NCBI GenBank assembly: GCA_018894105.1
Contig: CM032120.1
Coordinates: forward strand, 31,580,710-31,644,709
DNA length: 64,000 bases
Direction: 5' to 3'
Source: Jacaranda mimosifolia
Lineage: Eukaryota > Streptophyta > Magnoliopsida > Lamiales > Bignoniaceae
The notes beneath the pieces were generated by a model that was given only the letters and a program-made list of their open reading frames with translations, had not been told where the DNA came from and made no database searches. Shown piece by piece: positions 37,108 through 49,427 of the stretch (positions are counted from its first letter, which is position 1; the number at the start of each line of letters is the position of its first letter). The translations under genes and the position numbers were made by a program.

Positions 37108-40100
37108 TGTAACACCCATAAATTTGGCATTTATAGAATGTAAGATTTAAAAATTAAAACATTAATTTGACAAGAATTTTTGGGACTCAAAATATAGATA
37201 TGAATGACTTAATTGTAAGAATTATGAAATCTTAGGATTATTACGGAAATAGGAAAATATTTAATTGTAACACTTTTGAAGTTTTGGGGGCCTAATGGAA
37301 TTATTCTTGGTCATCTGGGTCAATGTGAGGCACTAAAATAGTTGGGGGCTAATTGGAAGATGGCCAAAATTTTGGAGGACCAAATTGGAAGTTGAGAAGA
37401 AATTCTGAGGGCCAATTTCTAAGTAATGGAAATGAACCTATATATATTGCGATTCCTCCCCCCCAGCTTTTCTTCATTTCACATATGAAACCCTCATCAA
37501 CCTCTTTCAGCAACCGACGAAACTTGAAAATTTACCTACCACTCACTTCCTCTTGACAAAGTGAACACAATGATACCAAATTCACCTTGAACCGACTGGC
37601 GGAACGCCGGAAAAATTAAGCTTGATGGCGGTGCATTTTGGATGTGGTGGGTTGCCAATTTTCAACGACTGAAATTTGAAAGCAAGGAATTGGTTTTGAC
37701 GGGCTCAGCTCGGGGAACATATAGGTGCTTTCAATTTTGGAATCGGGCCACCGGAGCGAACCAAATTGATTTCCATCGAATTGAGAAGCTGTAGTGTTTT
37801 CCATCGAATTGAGAAGCCAAATGGCAGTGGTTTGTAAAGTTGATTTGGGGGTTTGATAGAGCATAGCAAGGCGCACAATCTAGTAGTGTCACGACTCAAT
37901 TTCGGCAGCAGTCCGGCGGCAGCACTCAGGCGACTGACCACCAGTTTCTTCGCAATGGCGATCTGAGTACATATCACGTGAAGAATTGGCCTTGAATTTG
38001 GTCAATTGGGTAAAATACTGGTTAATCAAATAATTTGATTCCTAATTTAATCTGATCGAATTATTATGTTGATTTTAATTGTAAATTTAAGTTGACTAGA
38101 CCAAGAATTGTGATTATAGATTAAAATGATCAGATAGGAATTCGATTGTAAGTATATGTGGACTCGAATCGTGAATTAAAAGCTAATTATCATCAAATTG
38201 GGCTAATTGATGTAATTAAGAAATCTAAATTATATAATGATAAGAGATAATATGGAAGAATGTGAAATGGGATTAGGAAATGAGACATGCATGGATATTT
38301 ATATAAGCCTAACAAACCCAGATTTGTAATATTATATGATAATCCTGATTAATTAAGTTAAATAGATGATTAAGACTTTAATTTCACGTGATTGAGACCT
38401 AAGTGGCAAAATTTGGATATTAATGATCGTTGGATTATTATAATCGATTTTGTGTAACATTGTAAGGTTAATTATATAATTAAGGATCTGATTATATTCT
38501 ATTCTACCAGAATAAGTATGGACCTCATAAATATTCTTGTATTAATGATGTAACTAGTTTGTTACATGTCGTTGATGTCGAGACTAAACTCCAAAATACA
38601 GTATTAATGATAAAACGATCGATAGTAGAATGCTATCCATTTGATTATGGTTATAAGGTCAAAACAAGGATTTTGACAGTAAACTCACTCTTTTAGATAG
38701 GTGATGAGGACCTGGGTCCTGCAGACTAATAGGCGGTGATAGCATTTCTGAGGCAATTGAGGTGAAGGTCTAATTAACCTTTTGTTTCTGGGAAGCATAT
38801 ATTCCCTAAACGTTGAATTCTGTAATTGTTTGAATTCCTGGTTCGTTAGAACTCTTTGACTAGTTATCAGTTATTTGCTTTGCATACCCCTGTGAGGGTT
38901 AAGCTTGTCTTTTTTGTGGGAAGTAATTGATTCTTGATTATTTAGATTCCTGGATTGCTTGAAATCTTTGATTGTTATCTATTATTTATTTCGTATACCC
39001 TTATGAGGGTATATTTCCTTGAGTTTGCTTCTGTTAAGTTGAATGTTCTCGTTCTGGCGCCAAGAACTTCCAGTGTCTTATATGATATCGATCAGTTTGA
39101 ATCCATTTTGCTTATCACGTGCTTGGCCTTGTTGGCTTATATGACTTTGATTCGTATATTATTGATTCACCTTGTCGTCAGATTTGTACATTTCTATGTT
39201 GTTTTGTTTCCTTGCCGGCACATTTAGTTTATCTAGTACAGTGTTGTATGTCCTTGTCGGCAATTAGTTTGTTGATACATGATGTATGTACGGAGAATTG
39301 TTGGTCGAGTGCCGATCCTAGCGAATTGCTTAGGTATATAGGACACACTGGGGGCTACTCCCTGGGTATCAACGTGCGCTAGGGGCTATTCCCTAGCGGA
39401 CTGCGTGTGCATTTTCCATGTACAAACCTATCGTGCTTGGACTTTTTTTTAGTTTGGTTGGAATAAGGACAATCTGATATGCATGTTCTGCTTGGAATTA
39501 TTTGGATTGCATATTATACTTGGGTTTGCTTGCTCCTATTTGTACTTTGATCCAAGAGCAATAAGGACGGTATAGTTTTCCTAGTCTAGATCAGGTTGAT
39601 GTCCAGGCCGAACGAGCCGACGAAAAACCTCCCGTAGTAAACCAGTTGAGATGGCCGACGGCGATACCTCTCATAGTAAACCGGTTGAGATGGTCGGGCC
39701 GTTCGATCCAATAGTAACAACTCTTGATCTAGTACCTACTAGTGGCTTTGAATTTGAAAATGTGTTTGTTCTGGCATATTTGTGTTTCTTTGAAATGTCA
39801 TGCCCCTTTTTGTTCTGTTGGACCTGATTCTTCTACATATCTACTTGTTTGCTCGTTGCACTTCCCTCACTGAGTCCTTAAGACTCACCCTCTCTATTTT
39901 TCTTGATTTTTCCCATACAGGAATAAGTGAAGGACAATAACTTATGGCTTGGACTAGAGAATCTACTTGGTAATAGATTAGGTGATTTTATGGGCTTTTA
40001 AGTTCACTTGATCGTTATGCTTTGGCTTAGAGATGTTGTGATATGTTAAGATGGAAGTTTTAGATCTGTGATATGTATATAATGTGTTGATTGATATTTA

Positions 40101-40278
40101 AAGACTTGTGACATGTATATGGTACTTTTGTGGTAACCTGTTTAAGTTGGAGAGTGTTGCCGTCTTTGATGATTTTTGAAATTTTCTTATGGACCTATTG
40201 ATTGTCTTGTGGATTATGAATTAAGATTAAATTAGAGTGACATCTCAACTTAGGGGTTATACTAAGTGGGGCGCCACA
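37108..40278 (+). repeat. 3' LTR (full-length form, about 3.2 kb)
   Basis: Collinear with the 5' LTR at both ends. It contains an extra segment of about 1.4 kb (about 37906-39308) missing there. The segment resembles other LTRs of this class in the window, for instance a GATAGGTGATGAGGACC stretch near 38697, so deletion in the 5' LTR is likelier than insertion here. Confidence 0.85.
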
Positions 40279-40295
40279 GTGTGTGTGTGTGTGTG
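40279..40295. repeat. (GT)n microsatellite
   Basis: Eight GT units plus G, directly at the right end of the LTR element. The left flank also ends in GTGTG. Confidence 0.9.
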
Positions 40296-40849
40296 TGGCG
40301 TCTTCTGTGTAAATTGCTAATAAAACCATATTCATATACTATCATCTAATAAGGTTAAAACTTAAAACCCAGAGTTGAACTATTACAACCTTTCATGGCA
40401 TTTGTCAAAGTGATGACAAACTCCCAAGAGATAAAAACAAAGAAGTTCCATATCATTCAATGAATAAACTTTTTTGCCCAATAGAGAAAAAATCCAAGAT
40501 GCGAAACATCAACTAAAATAGTGACAAAGAAATATCTTTCAAAAAATATGCAAGCATATTCATCAACTAGATCAAGTGGGACAAAGAAAAAGGATATCAG
40601 GCCCGAGCAAGAATCAACTCTATCAATGCCAAAAATTCATTGGTGCTTAAAACCTCTCACCGAACATATCATTGAACCACCAATCCCCGATTTGAATAAA
40701 ATAGCATCGAATAAGTATCACCTTCATAATTTTTTTAAAGACATCCCAGATATTCATGATCAGTTTACATCATGAGAGACTAATATATTATATTGCGTAG
40801 GTATATATCTGAAGCTGTAAATCTTATTATTTTCGCGACCCTAAATATA
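40296..40849. other. No gene recognised
   Basis: The longest forward frame here (40521-40775, 84 codons) has ordinary residue composition but no motif recognised. It is not called as a gene. Confidence 0.35.
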
Positions 40850-41550
40850 TTGTAGAAAATGAGTGATTTGAGTCAAAAGAATATGAATATAATAAAACAA
40901 CAAAAGAATAGATCAAATAGCATAAACCATCAAGAAAATCGAAACTGGACCATGGAAAGTTATTCTACTCGATGTTGTCTTAAAGTCATAATTGTTTTCC
41001 TATGTATAGATTTAGATGTTTGATCATGATTCCAACACAAATCCAATTTGCTCGGAATTGTGTATTATCCCATGTACACAACCGTGAATAGAGTACAAAT
41101 CTATCCATAGTCATATTGTCATAACACAAAGTCTTTTGGGAGTAACGTAAAAATATCTAAACTAACAATTTCTATGTGCCAAAAAAAAAAGGGATCATGG
41201 TCCCTATATATGAAGCTAAAATTGGACAATTATAATTGAATAATATGGCCACTAAAAACATCATACAACAATAAAAATCAAAGATAATTAGGTCTAATAA
41301 TGCTAAACCAAATGATCAAATATTTATTAAAAATATAATAAAATATGATAGTAAAGTGATTATGGGGTCATAAGTATTTACTAAAATAAAATAAATAGGC
41401 ACACTGGTTGCAAGATTAATTTAAAATAAAATGGTTATTTGTTGGAAATAAAGTGAACTGAGGACATTTTAAAGACTTATTTGCAACAATCACCATAAGA
41501 TTTTAAATTTCTAAAATTCAATATTAAGGGAAAATATGATAGCAACTTAT
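40850..41550. repeat. Dispersed non-coding duplication, copy 1
   Basis: Collinear with 48010-48640 in the same orientation. Shared landmarks include CATCAAGAAAAT, a 'TTTAGATG.TTGATCATG' region, AAGTCTTTTGG, 'GATCATGGTC' with 'TATATGAA', and 'TTATTTGTTGGAA' with 'AAGT.AA..GA'. Identity looks roughly 70-75% by eye. No coding sequence. Confidence 0.7.
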
Positions 41551-42068
41551 AATGTATGACTGGTGCTTGGGGTTGAACAAACTTTTAGTGTCGGTAATAT
41601 CTACTTAAGGAGCTGAAAAATGTTGCTTCGAATTACATCTCTTAGCCAAACTTAAATTACCACATGGACGATAATATTGACTTTAGGATATGGTAATAGC
41701 AAGTTAGTGCATAAGTGGCTCTTCACTCGATACTAATTCTAATGAGATATCTCGTGTTAGCTCCAACCCATAGCTACAATCATGAAAACTCTCGCTTAAA
41801 TAAATTAAACCTCCAAAGTATATCTAACCCAACCTGACAGAAATTCGGCCTTTAAGGGTCCAAGAAGCTCAATCTTAAATCATAGTTTCATGGCACTTTA
41901 CCTTAGGGAAGGGAAGGAGGTGTTTCATGTACACTCACCTTAAAATTAGATCAACATATGAGTCATGCAATGCAAATTGTTCCTACTCATTTCATCTTTT
42001 TCATGGAATCACCAATAATAAAGGTTAGATCCGAAGGTCACTCTTTTACGGGCTTAGCCCGTTTTCCC
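41551..42068. other. No gene recognised
   Basis: Nothing identifiable. Confidence 0.3.
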
Positions 42069-42071
42069 TTA

Positions 42072-42543
42072 GGGCTTGTTTGCTTGGACATATAGGATTA
42101 GTAGGGATTAATATGCTAGTGATACATAAGCTAGAAATAGTATCCAAAACCATATAATCTATTGTTTGTTTGAATTTTAGAAATTAGTGATATCTCATGC
42201 GTAATACTATCTAATGTTTGGTTGGTAAGATTGCTTAATGTGATTACACTTTATAATGTCCAAAATGTCCTCACTTCTAAGAAGGTAAATTTTCGAAGTT
42301 TGGCAGAAGGCGTTGATGATAGGATTTTTATGAGGGTAGGAATGTCATTTTCATTTTTTATCAAATCAAATTTGAAAGGATGGAAAATGGATCAAGCCGA
42401 GATGGCTTGATCCATAAATCAGTCTGGCCTATGATACTATGTCGGGCCGCAAAGGTATCATGGTCTATAAAAATGTGAAGCAAGCAAGAGATAAAGTTTG
42501 AAAATGGACCTATCAAGTTTTATCCAATGAAGCAAACAAGCCC
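42072..42543. mobile_element. Tourist-like (PIF/Harbinger) MITE
   Basis: 472 bp. The left end is GGGCTTGTTTGCTTGG and the right end, reversed, GGGCTTGTTTGCTTCA. It is flanked by TTA (42069-42071 and 42544-42546), the 3-bp TSD of Harbinger elements. The short forward frame at 42222-42410 is not considered a gene. Confidence 0.88.
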
Positions 42544-42546
42544 TTA

Positions 42547-43364
42547 ATGTTTAAGGATTGAATATAATATCATAGCCTCCCAAGCAATTTCACATAGCAT
42601 TGAATATAGTATCAAGGCCTCTTTTGTCACATCTTTCATCTTCCTTAATGCACATGCACCCGCAATTTAAGTTAAAATTACACAACAATAGTACATAATT
42701 GGATTAGTAAAGAATAAATTTAGGTTAACCAACATTTTAAGTTTACAGGAAAATTGAGCTAAAATTAGTTCCTTTCCCACAAAGATTACATGCATGCTCG
42801 ATATTTCAATGAAATCAAAGGTAGTAAATACTCATTTTCATGTAGACGGATTTGAGATAATTCAGATATATATACCTGATATAAATTGTAATCTTCATTG
42901 AATATAATGTAGAGAATTTAATATTAAAATAATTCCCAATCTACCGAGTAATTCTTAAGACACTATTGTTTGTTTTCTTTTCTTTTCTTTTTTTTTTTTT
43001 TGTGCTGAAAATGCACACTTTCCTATTTCTAAATTTATTAGTAAAGAAAGCCATAGTCGTTATGTATCAATCATCTCATGCAAGGTGAAAATTATATTTA
43101 CGTGATAAAATATTTGTATTGACTACTAACATACTAGAAATCATACATTTTTCAAACTTGAAAATAAAGACACATAGAGGATTTATAGCCATTGCTTTTA
43201 GATAATATGACCTATAATTTGTCCAGAATCAATTTTAGCCAACATTGTTTTTTCTTATATTAAAATCTCAAATATTTCCCATACATAATACAAAATCAAG
43301 AGTTAAATTTAAAATCCATATAATTTTTACTTAAACACAAATCACGATTAGATTTGTAAAAAAT
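42547..43364. other. No gene recognised
   Basis: AT-rich, with a polypyrimidine run of T and TTTTC units at about 42970-43001. Nothing else identifiable. Confidence 0.35.
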
Positions 43365-43422
43365 ACCCAAATACCCTATCCATCATCGGTATCCCTATTT
43401 GAAATTGATGGATATTATCCAT

Positions 43423-44272
43423 TGATATGGGATGGCCCAACAGACCCAACATAAAGTACTTGACCAGAGCATCAAAATAGGATGGCCCAGCAGGCCCAGC
43501 CAAGAGATACTCGACCAAAGTGCAAGGAGGATGCTGAGCGGCCCTGCTAGTCTCAAACTCAACCGCATCCCGACCGCAGCTAAAATCCGTTAGACCAAGG
43601 CACCGACACCTGCTAGGTCGACTAAAAGTTGATCGACTTAGACCTCTAGACAATATCTCTTGCTTCGCCCGGCATGGTTAACCGGAACTAGATCAACTGT
43701 AGCTTGAGGAGATGTTGAACAAGAAAATCCTTATCGACCATGGAGGTCGAGAAGAGGTAGTAGCCTCCCCACCGCATTAAATGCCCCACCAGGCGGTGTG
43801 ACCCCATATTAATGGCGCATGCCGCTACAGTACCGCCTTTTCTCAAAGACCTCAGAATAGTACATGCCACCAGTGTACCACCATGCCTCAAGCCACGCCA
43901 CGTGGGATAGTACACAGGGATGAGAAGACTTCATAGCCCTTGTTTCAATACATGATCTATTCTAACTTTATAAGGGCATCAAAGTCATATCAACTCCATT
44001 GAGAAGACTATAAATACCCCATCACAACCCTTCAGCAAGGTATGCCATTTTCTTATCTTGTCCCCCCACTCTACAGCTCATATTTCTAATCGATCCCTAC
44101 TAACTTGAGCGTCGGAGTGCCTAAGTTGAGGGCACCTCGGCTAGCCTGATATTTACTGTTGATTGCAGGACTCGACCCCGACTTACTAGAGGCTCATTCC
44201 TCATCCCCCATTTTGGTCGATTTCATTTGATATCAACCCAATACACTACTACTCGGTACTTTACCCTCATCA
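43423..44272 (+). repeat. 5' LTR of the gag-protease element
   Basis: Ends ...CTTTACCCTCATCA. It is followed by TTTGGCGTCGTCTGTGGGAA, the usual primer-site region of this group of plant Gypsy elements; the matching tRNA was not determined. Confidence 0.9.
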
Positions 44273-44314
44273 TTTGGCGTCGTCTGTGGGAACGTAGAGT
44301 CCACAATTGAGAAA

Positions 44315-46342
44315 ATGGTTAACACGAGGTGAGCTGCGTCTGAGAGAGAGAAGAGCAGAAGGTCACCAACACCCCCTCCTCGACCTTCGCCTGAATTAGA
44401 TTTACCAGGGCTTAGTGCCCAACCAGAACAGGTGGTCATCTTGACCATGCCTCAACTGATGCAGCTTATAAGCGAGAAGATTTTGGCTTAAATTTCTGCT
44501 CAGCTATCTGCTGCCCAAAATTGACACACCGCCCCGCCGGGACCAGCAACCAGCACCATATCTCCACCTGCTCACCGTGAGGAAAGACCCGCCAGGGAAG
44601 AAATAGGTTAATCGAAAGCTTGGCGACCAATGACTCGACGAGAAGATAGTCTCGAGCGATTCTCGAGAGAGGATGCTCAATAGTACCCCCGTGAGCAAGT
44701 GGCAGACTCCGTTGACGATTGGCGCTTGATCCATTCGAGCCCAGCAGCGCGATAGGGTCGAGCGTGGGAGACAACAAACTAATAAAAATCTCACCCAGGC
44801 CGTCCGAGAAGAATGGGAAGAAGTTTCCCATTAAGTGCAGCAGCTCAACAGACGACTGGAAGAGATTTTGAGGAAAAACACTGAATGGAACCCTTACCAT
44901 GAAGGAGCGTCGAGATCTCGATGAGAGAGAGAATTGTCATTTATATAGGGCATTATCGATGAGCGCATTACTGTCGATGCCAAGGTCCCAATTGGGTTAC
45001 CTAGATACGGTGGCTCGTCGGACCCGAACGAACATCTGTTGCAATTCGAACACATGGTGCAATTGCATGGGCATAATGAATACATTCACGTGAAGATACT
45101 TATAACTATTTTCCAGGGCACTGCGCTAGACTGGTCTGTCAAGCTAGAGCCAGCATCTATTTACTCATACGACCAGTTGTGGGATAAATTTCTGCACTAA
45201 TTTGCTAGTCGAAGGAAGGCGAAGCTCCCACACACCCACTTGCACATAGTTAAACAGAATGAGAAAGAGTCACTTTGAGATTTTTTCACCAGGTTCAACA
45301 CTGAAGTCTTGAAGATCGATAGCCTGCGGATCAAATTTCTTACTGATGTGCTTTTCTTAGGCCTTCGACACAAGGGGTGCGCCAATGCTTTGGTGTGAGA
45401 ACGGCCCAGGTCGATGGAAAAGCTGTTTGACCTTGTAGAGAGGTATATGACTCAGGAGGATATGAACAGATTGAAATATGATAATCCTGAGGTCCAGAAG
45501 AGAAAAGCTAAAGAAAAGGACGATCACTAGAATAAAGAGGGACAATGATCCCCATCAGGCATTCCACGATTACACTCCACTCAATCTTCTGAGAATAGAG
45601 GTGTTATTTTCCATTCAACATGACAATCTCTTGAAGAAGTCGAGAAAGCTGATTGAAATAGAGGCAATGAAGAAATCAAAGAAATACTGTCACTTTCACA
45701 AATAGAGGGGCCACGACACTGAAGACTGTTTTAACCTCCACAATGAGATCGAGAAGTTGATTCGACAAGGCTACTTGAAAAAGTTTGTCAATGAAATGGC
45801 CCAACAAGAAACAGGCAAAACCAACCAAACTCCCCATAGAGAAAGGTCGGTTAGCCCAAGAAAAGAAGACAAAGGGAAGAAACCCGCCCATAATCCCCGT
45901 CCACCCATCAGATAAGTCATTGCATACCATTGCAGGAGGTCCAACTGGGGGGGATTCCAAGTCAACTAGGAGGCACCACCAGCGCAGGCTAGAGTCGACC
46001 AAAACCTCTTCGGTTGAAACTGTTTTTCAACTGTCCACCGTTGCAGAACCAATTTCTTTTTCAAATACAGACCTATCACACATCGAAAATCATGAAGTGG
46101 ACAACAAATTGGATTGCCCCTTGGTCATGTCTATAGAAATTACTAACTTTGAGGTTAGGAAGATCCTGGTCGACAATGGCAGTTCAACGAATATCATATT
46201 CTTGTCGACCTTGGAAAGAATGAAGTTGGGAAAGTTGAAGTTTGAGCCAGTTAGAACACCGCTGGTCGGATTTGGAGGAATAGAAATCATACTTGAGGGA
46301 TCCAGACTCTTGCCGCTTGGTGCTTCGCCTGGCATAATATAA
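44315..46342 (+). pseudogene. Gypsy gag-protease relic
   Basis: Starts MVNTR then a stop. The gag capsid region is readable at about 44985-45480: RYGGSSDPNEHL, FEHMVQLHG, GTALDW, YDQLWDKF, then QNEKESL, DFFTRFN and LFLGLR. Near 45690-45731 is CHFHK.RGHDTEDC, a CCHC-like knuckle variant usual in this group, followed by NEIEKLI..GYL. The protease follows (46125-46330). Its catalytic motif is VDNGSSTNI (Asp at 46172-46174), then GFGG at about 46272. There are several stops and at least one frame change near 45790; the last 185 codons (45785-46342) are uninterrupted. The frame ends shortly after the protease, so pol is truncated. Gag is inactive as it stands. Confidence 0.85.
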
Positions 46343-46465
46343 TTGTCGTATTAAATGATCTAAAACTCTGGTTGACTCTTCCAGACTCTGATCGAACGGA
46401 TCCAGTTTCCTATTTCTTTAAGCTACTCCCGTTTTCCTCTCGTTGAAACTCTCGATCAGGACTCG

Positions 46466-46478
46466 AAAATGGGGAGAA
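46466..46478 (+). other. Polypurine tract
   Basis: AAAATGGGGAGAA, four bases before the 3' LTR. Confidence 0.7.
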
Positions 46479-46482
46479 CTCA

Positions 46483-47334
46483 TGATATGGGATGGCCCAA
46501 CAGGCCTAACCTAAAGATACTCAACCAAAGCATAAAGGTAGGATGGCCAAGCAGACCCAGCCTAGAGATACTCGACCAGAGTGGAAAGAGGATGTCGAGC
46601 GGCCCTGTTAGTCTCAGACTCGACCGCATCCCAACCACAGCTAAAATCCATTAGAACAAGGCACCGACACCCTCCAAGTCAACTAGAAGCTGATCGACTT
46701 AGACCTCCAGACAACCTCTTTCACTTCACCCGGCATGGTTAACCTGAAGTAGATCAACTGTAGCTTGAGGAGATGTTGAACAAGAAAATCCTTATCGACC
46801 ATAGAGGTCAAGAAGAGGCAGCAGCCTCTCTACCGCATTAAATGCCTTACCAGGCTGTATGACCCCATGTTAAAGGCGCAAGCCACCACAATACTGCCTT
46901 TTTCTCAGAGACCTCAGAATAGTACGCGCCACTAGTGTACCACCATGCTTCAGGCTACGCCACCTGGGATAGTACACAGGGATGAGAAGACTTCATAGTC
47001 CTCATGTCAATACAGGATCCATTCTAACTTTATAAGGGCATCAAAGTCATATCAACCACATTGAGTAGACTATAAATACTCCATCACAACCCTTCAGCAA
47101 GGTATGCCATTTTCTTATCTTGTCTCCCCACTCTACTGCTCATATTTCTAGTCGATCCCCACTGACTTGAGCGTCGGAGTGCCTAAGTCGAGAGCACCTC
47201 GGCTAGTCTAACGTTTGCTATTGATTACAGGACTCGACCCCGACTTACTAGAGACTCATTCCTGGACCCCCCCTTGTGTCGATTTCATTTGATATCAGCC
47301 TAATACACTACTACTCGATACTTCACCCTCGTCA
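46483..47334 (+). repeat. 3' LTR of the gag-protease element
   Basis: Collinear with the 5' LTR over its whole length with scattered substitutions and few indels, so the insertion is not very recent. Confidence 0.9.
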
Positions 47335-48009
47335 TCCATATTTAAAGATATTCAGATATATCCATATCCATATCCCTTTCTAAATGATCCAAATATCTGT
47401 ATCCAAAATATCCTTATATGAAAAATAATATTTCTTTCTTTTAAGATCTCTTAGTGATATTGTGACTTTTATTGTTGGACGAAGACAGGAAAGTAGGTAA
47501 ATGTGTAAGTCAATATATATATATATTTTCTTCTGTTGTCTTGGTGGATGTAAACTTTAACCATTAATAATCTTAAATTTATTAAGTCTTTTATAACTAG
47601 GCAATAGTTGGAAATTGGATAATACCTATGAATTTTAATATTTTGGCATGAATATAAATTTTGAATATTTGATGTAACAAATTCTTATATTAAATTGAGA
47701 AAATGTTTATATCAAATATAATAAACTTGAATGCTAGATAAGATTATGTGGATATTAGATGTAAAAATTAGGATGATATACATGTATCGTCTAAATTATT
47801 AACTTGGATACCAGATATTCAGATATCCAAATAACATCCGATGGATATGGTAGCAAATATTCATTTTTTGAATAAGATAAAATTCGGATATAGACATCCA
47901 TATCCGGATTATAACCAAATACAAATAAAAAAGTACAAATCTTTGCATCTCAATATCTGAATTTCTTCGTATGCCTAGTCACAATCAGAACTTTTGATTA
48001 CTATGGATA

Positions 48010-48640
48010 ATTTTGTGATTTGTGTCAAAAGCACATGAATAGAATAAAATAATCATCATAATAATAAATCTTTAAGCATAGGAACAATGAATCACACTGC
48101 ATAAAACATCAAGAAAATTGAAGTTGAATCAATAGAGAGTTATCATGCTTGTTATCCTAAAACCATTACTACATCGCTATATACAGGTTTAGATGATTGA
48201 TCATGTCTTAGAATAAAACTTAATTTGCTCACAACAGTGTCTCATATGCATCACGAGGAGACTAAAAATCAATTCATAATTACATTCCATAATACAAAGT
48301 CTTTTGGAGTATATAGGTGAAATTTCTAAACTTCCAATCTCTAAGTGTCAAAAAATATAGGTCATGGTCTATCTATATGAAACTAATTTTTTCCCATTAT
48401 AATAGATTAATGGGCTACTAAAGACATTGTTAAACACCATAAGTCCTGGAAATAATTAAGCCAATAATTAATATAATTTATTAAAATCATAATAAAATGA
48501 TTGATGGGCCATAATATTTATTAAAAAAAATAAATAGAAAAATAATTGTGAAATTAAAATGCATCGAAAAATGATTATTTGTTGGAAGCGAAGTAAATCG
48601 AAGAATTTTCAAATCTCCATAATAATGCCTTTTTTGAATC
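48010..48640. repeat. Dispersed non-coding duplication, copy 2
   Basis: Counterpart of 40850-41550 (see there). It ends about 800 bp upstream of X8 gene 2. Confidence 0.7.
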
Positions 48641-48686
48641 CTCTATTTCAAGCAATTGAGTTATATTATGGATGCACGCTAAGTAT

Positions 48687-49023
48687 CACTACAAAAAATT
48701 GGTAGCTTTAGCTACGAAACTGTCCTAACCAAATTTGAAGCTGATGCTCTTTTACTAACTTTCGCTACAATCAATCCATAGCTAATTAATGATCATTCTA
48801 TTTTATAAACATATTGATTTTTCTAAGGATAACACATAAGTAATCTATGATTCTTCGAACATATAATACTATGAATTGAATATTCATAATTTGTGTTGAT
48901 TATAATTTAAAAAATTTACATTTGCTACAAAAATTCGTAGCTATAGTTAATAGTACTAGCTACGAAATTAATTTCGTACGTAGCAATTTATATTCGTAGC
49001 AGATGCTTAGTTTTTTTGTAGTG
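48687..49023. mobile_element. CACTA-end MITE, copy M1
   Basis: 337 bp from CACTACAAAAAATTGGTAGC to TTTTTTTGTAGTG, flanked by TAT (48684-48686 and 49024-49026). The interior is rich in TAGCTA/GTAGC palindromic words. Related copies lie at 51433-51770 and 62672-63039. No coding capacity. Confidence 0.88.
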
Positions 49024-49351
49024 TATGCGTAATTCACATCTAACAATTTATTTAAATAAATAGTAATCCACTTGGCATTTTTATACAGTACAAAATAAAA
49101 TATGGAATATCAATTGAAATTTACCATATTGCAGAGAGTGGCTGCTTTTCAGCACATCACCCCTTGACTAACTTTTTAGCAAAGCAAGTAGGAGATGGAT
49201 CATACTTGTAGAGCTTTTTCTTGAATGCAATTTCCATACCTCAAACAAGGTCAGGCACAATAAATTTTCTTTTCTACTTCCCACCATGGGGAAGAAAATA
49301 TGTACAAACTTTTGATTGCCACTAACATGGAGGTATCTTGAAATAAGGCAC

Positions 49352-49359
49352 TATATAAA
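49352..49359 (+). promoter_or_regulatory. TATA box of X8 gene 2
   Basis: TATATAAA, 76 bases upstream of the ATG. It is preceded by TTGAAATAAGGCACTA, which also precedes the TATA box of gene 3, so the promoter was part of the tandem duplication. Confidence 0.65.
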
Positions 49360-49427
49360 TCGATCTAAGAGTCGAAGTAGCTTCATAAAATGAGAAAATT
49401 AACCTTTTAATCAAAAGTCAAGAAAGA

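Larger units (their letters stand above)
31531..40278 (+). mobile_element. Non-autonomous Gypsy-type LTR retrotransposon (gag only)
   Basis: Complete element with TSD GTGTG on both sides (31526-31530 and 40279-40283). The 5' LTR is 31531-33328 and the 3' LTR 37108-40278. A primer-binding site and polypurine tract are in the usual places. The 3.8-kb interior contains a decayed gag (about 35600-36412) but no protease, RT, RNase H or integrase. It is therefore a gag-only derivative that would have depended on proteins from another element. Confidence 0.88.
43423..47334 (+). mobile_element. Non-autonomous Gypsy LTR retrotransposon (gag-protease only)
   Basis: Complete element of 3912 bp with perfect TSD TCCAT (43418-43422 and 47335-47339). 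LTRs are 43423-44272 and 46483-47334 (850 and 852 bp), both TGATATGG...CA. The interior is about 2.2 kb and encodes a decayed gag followed by an aspartic protease, then about 120 bp to the polypurine tract. RT, RNase H and integrase are absent. Confidence 0.92.
43365..47935. repeat. ATATCC-rich repeat split by an LTR retrotransposon
   Basis: Left remnant about 43365-43422 and right remnant about 47335-47935 are rich in degenerate ATATCC/GGATAT words, like the hAT-like elements at 16.5 and 18.6 kb. Joining them across the 5-bp TSD gives continuous word-rich text. Terminal repeats of the outer element were not found, so family membership is tentative. Confidence 0.45.

Noticed and set aside
37616..37977. 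Overlapping reverse frames
   Set aside because: Inside the 3' LTR and partly duplicated in the 5' LTR (32011-32326) without frame conservation.
40521..40775. 84-codon forward frame with normal composition
   Set aside because: No motif, signal or splice context recognised; kept only as an unassigned note.
44466..44900. 144-codon reverse frame
   Set aside because: Antisense to the gag relic of the gag-protease retrotransposon.
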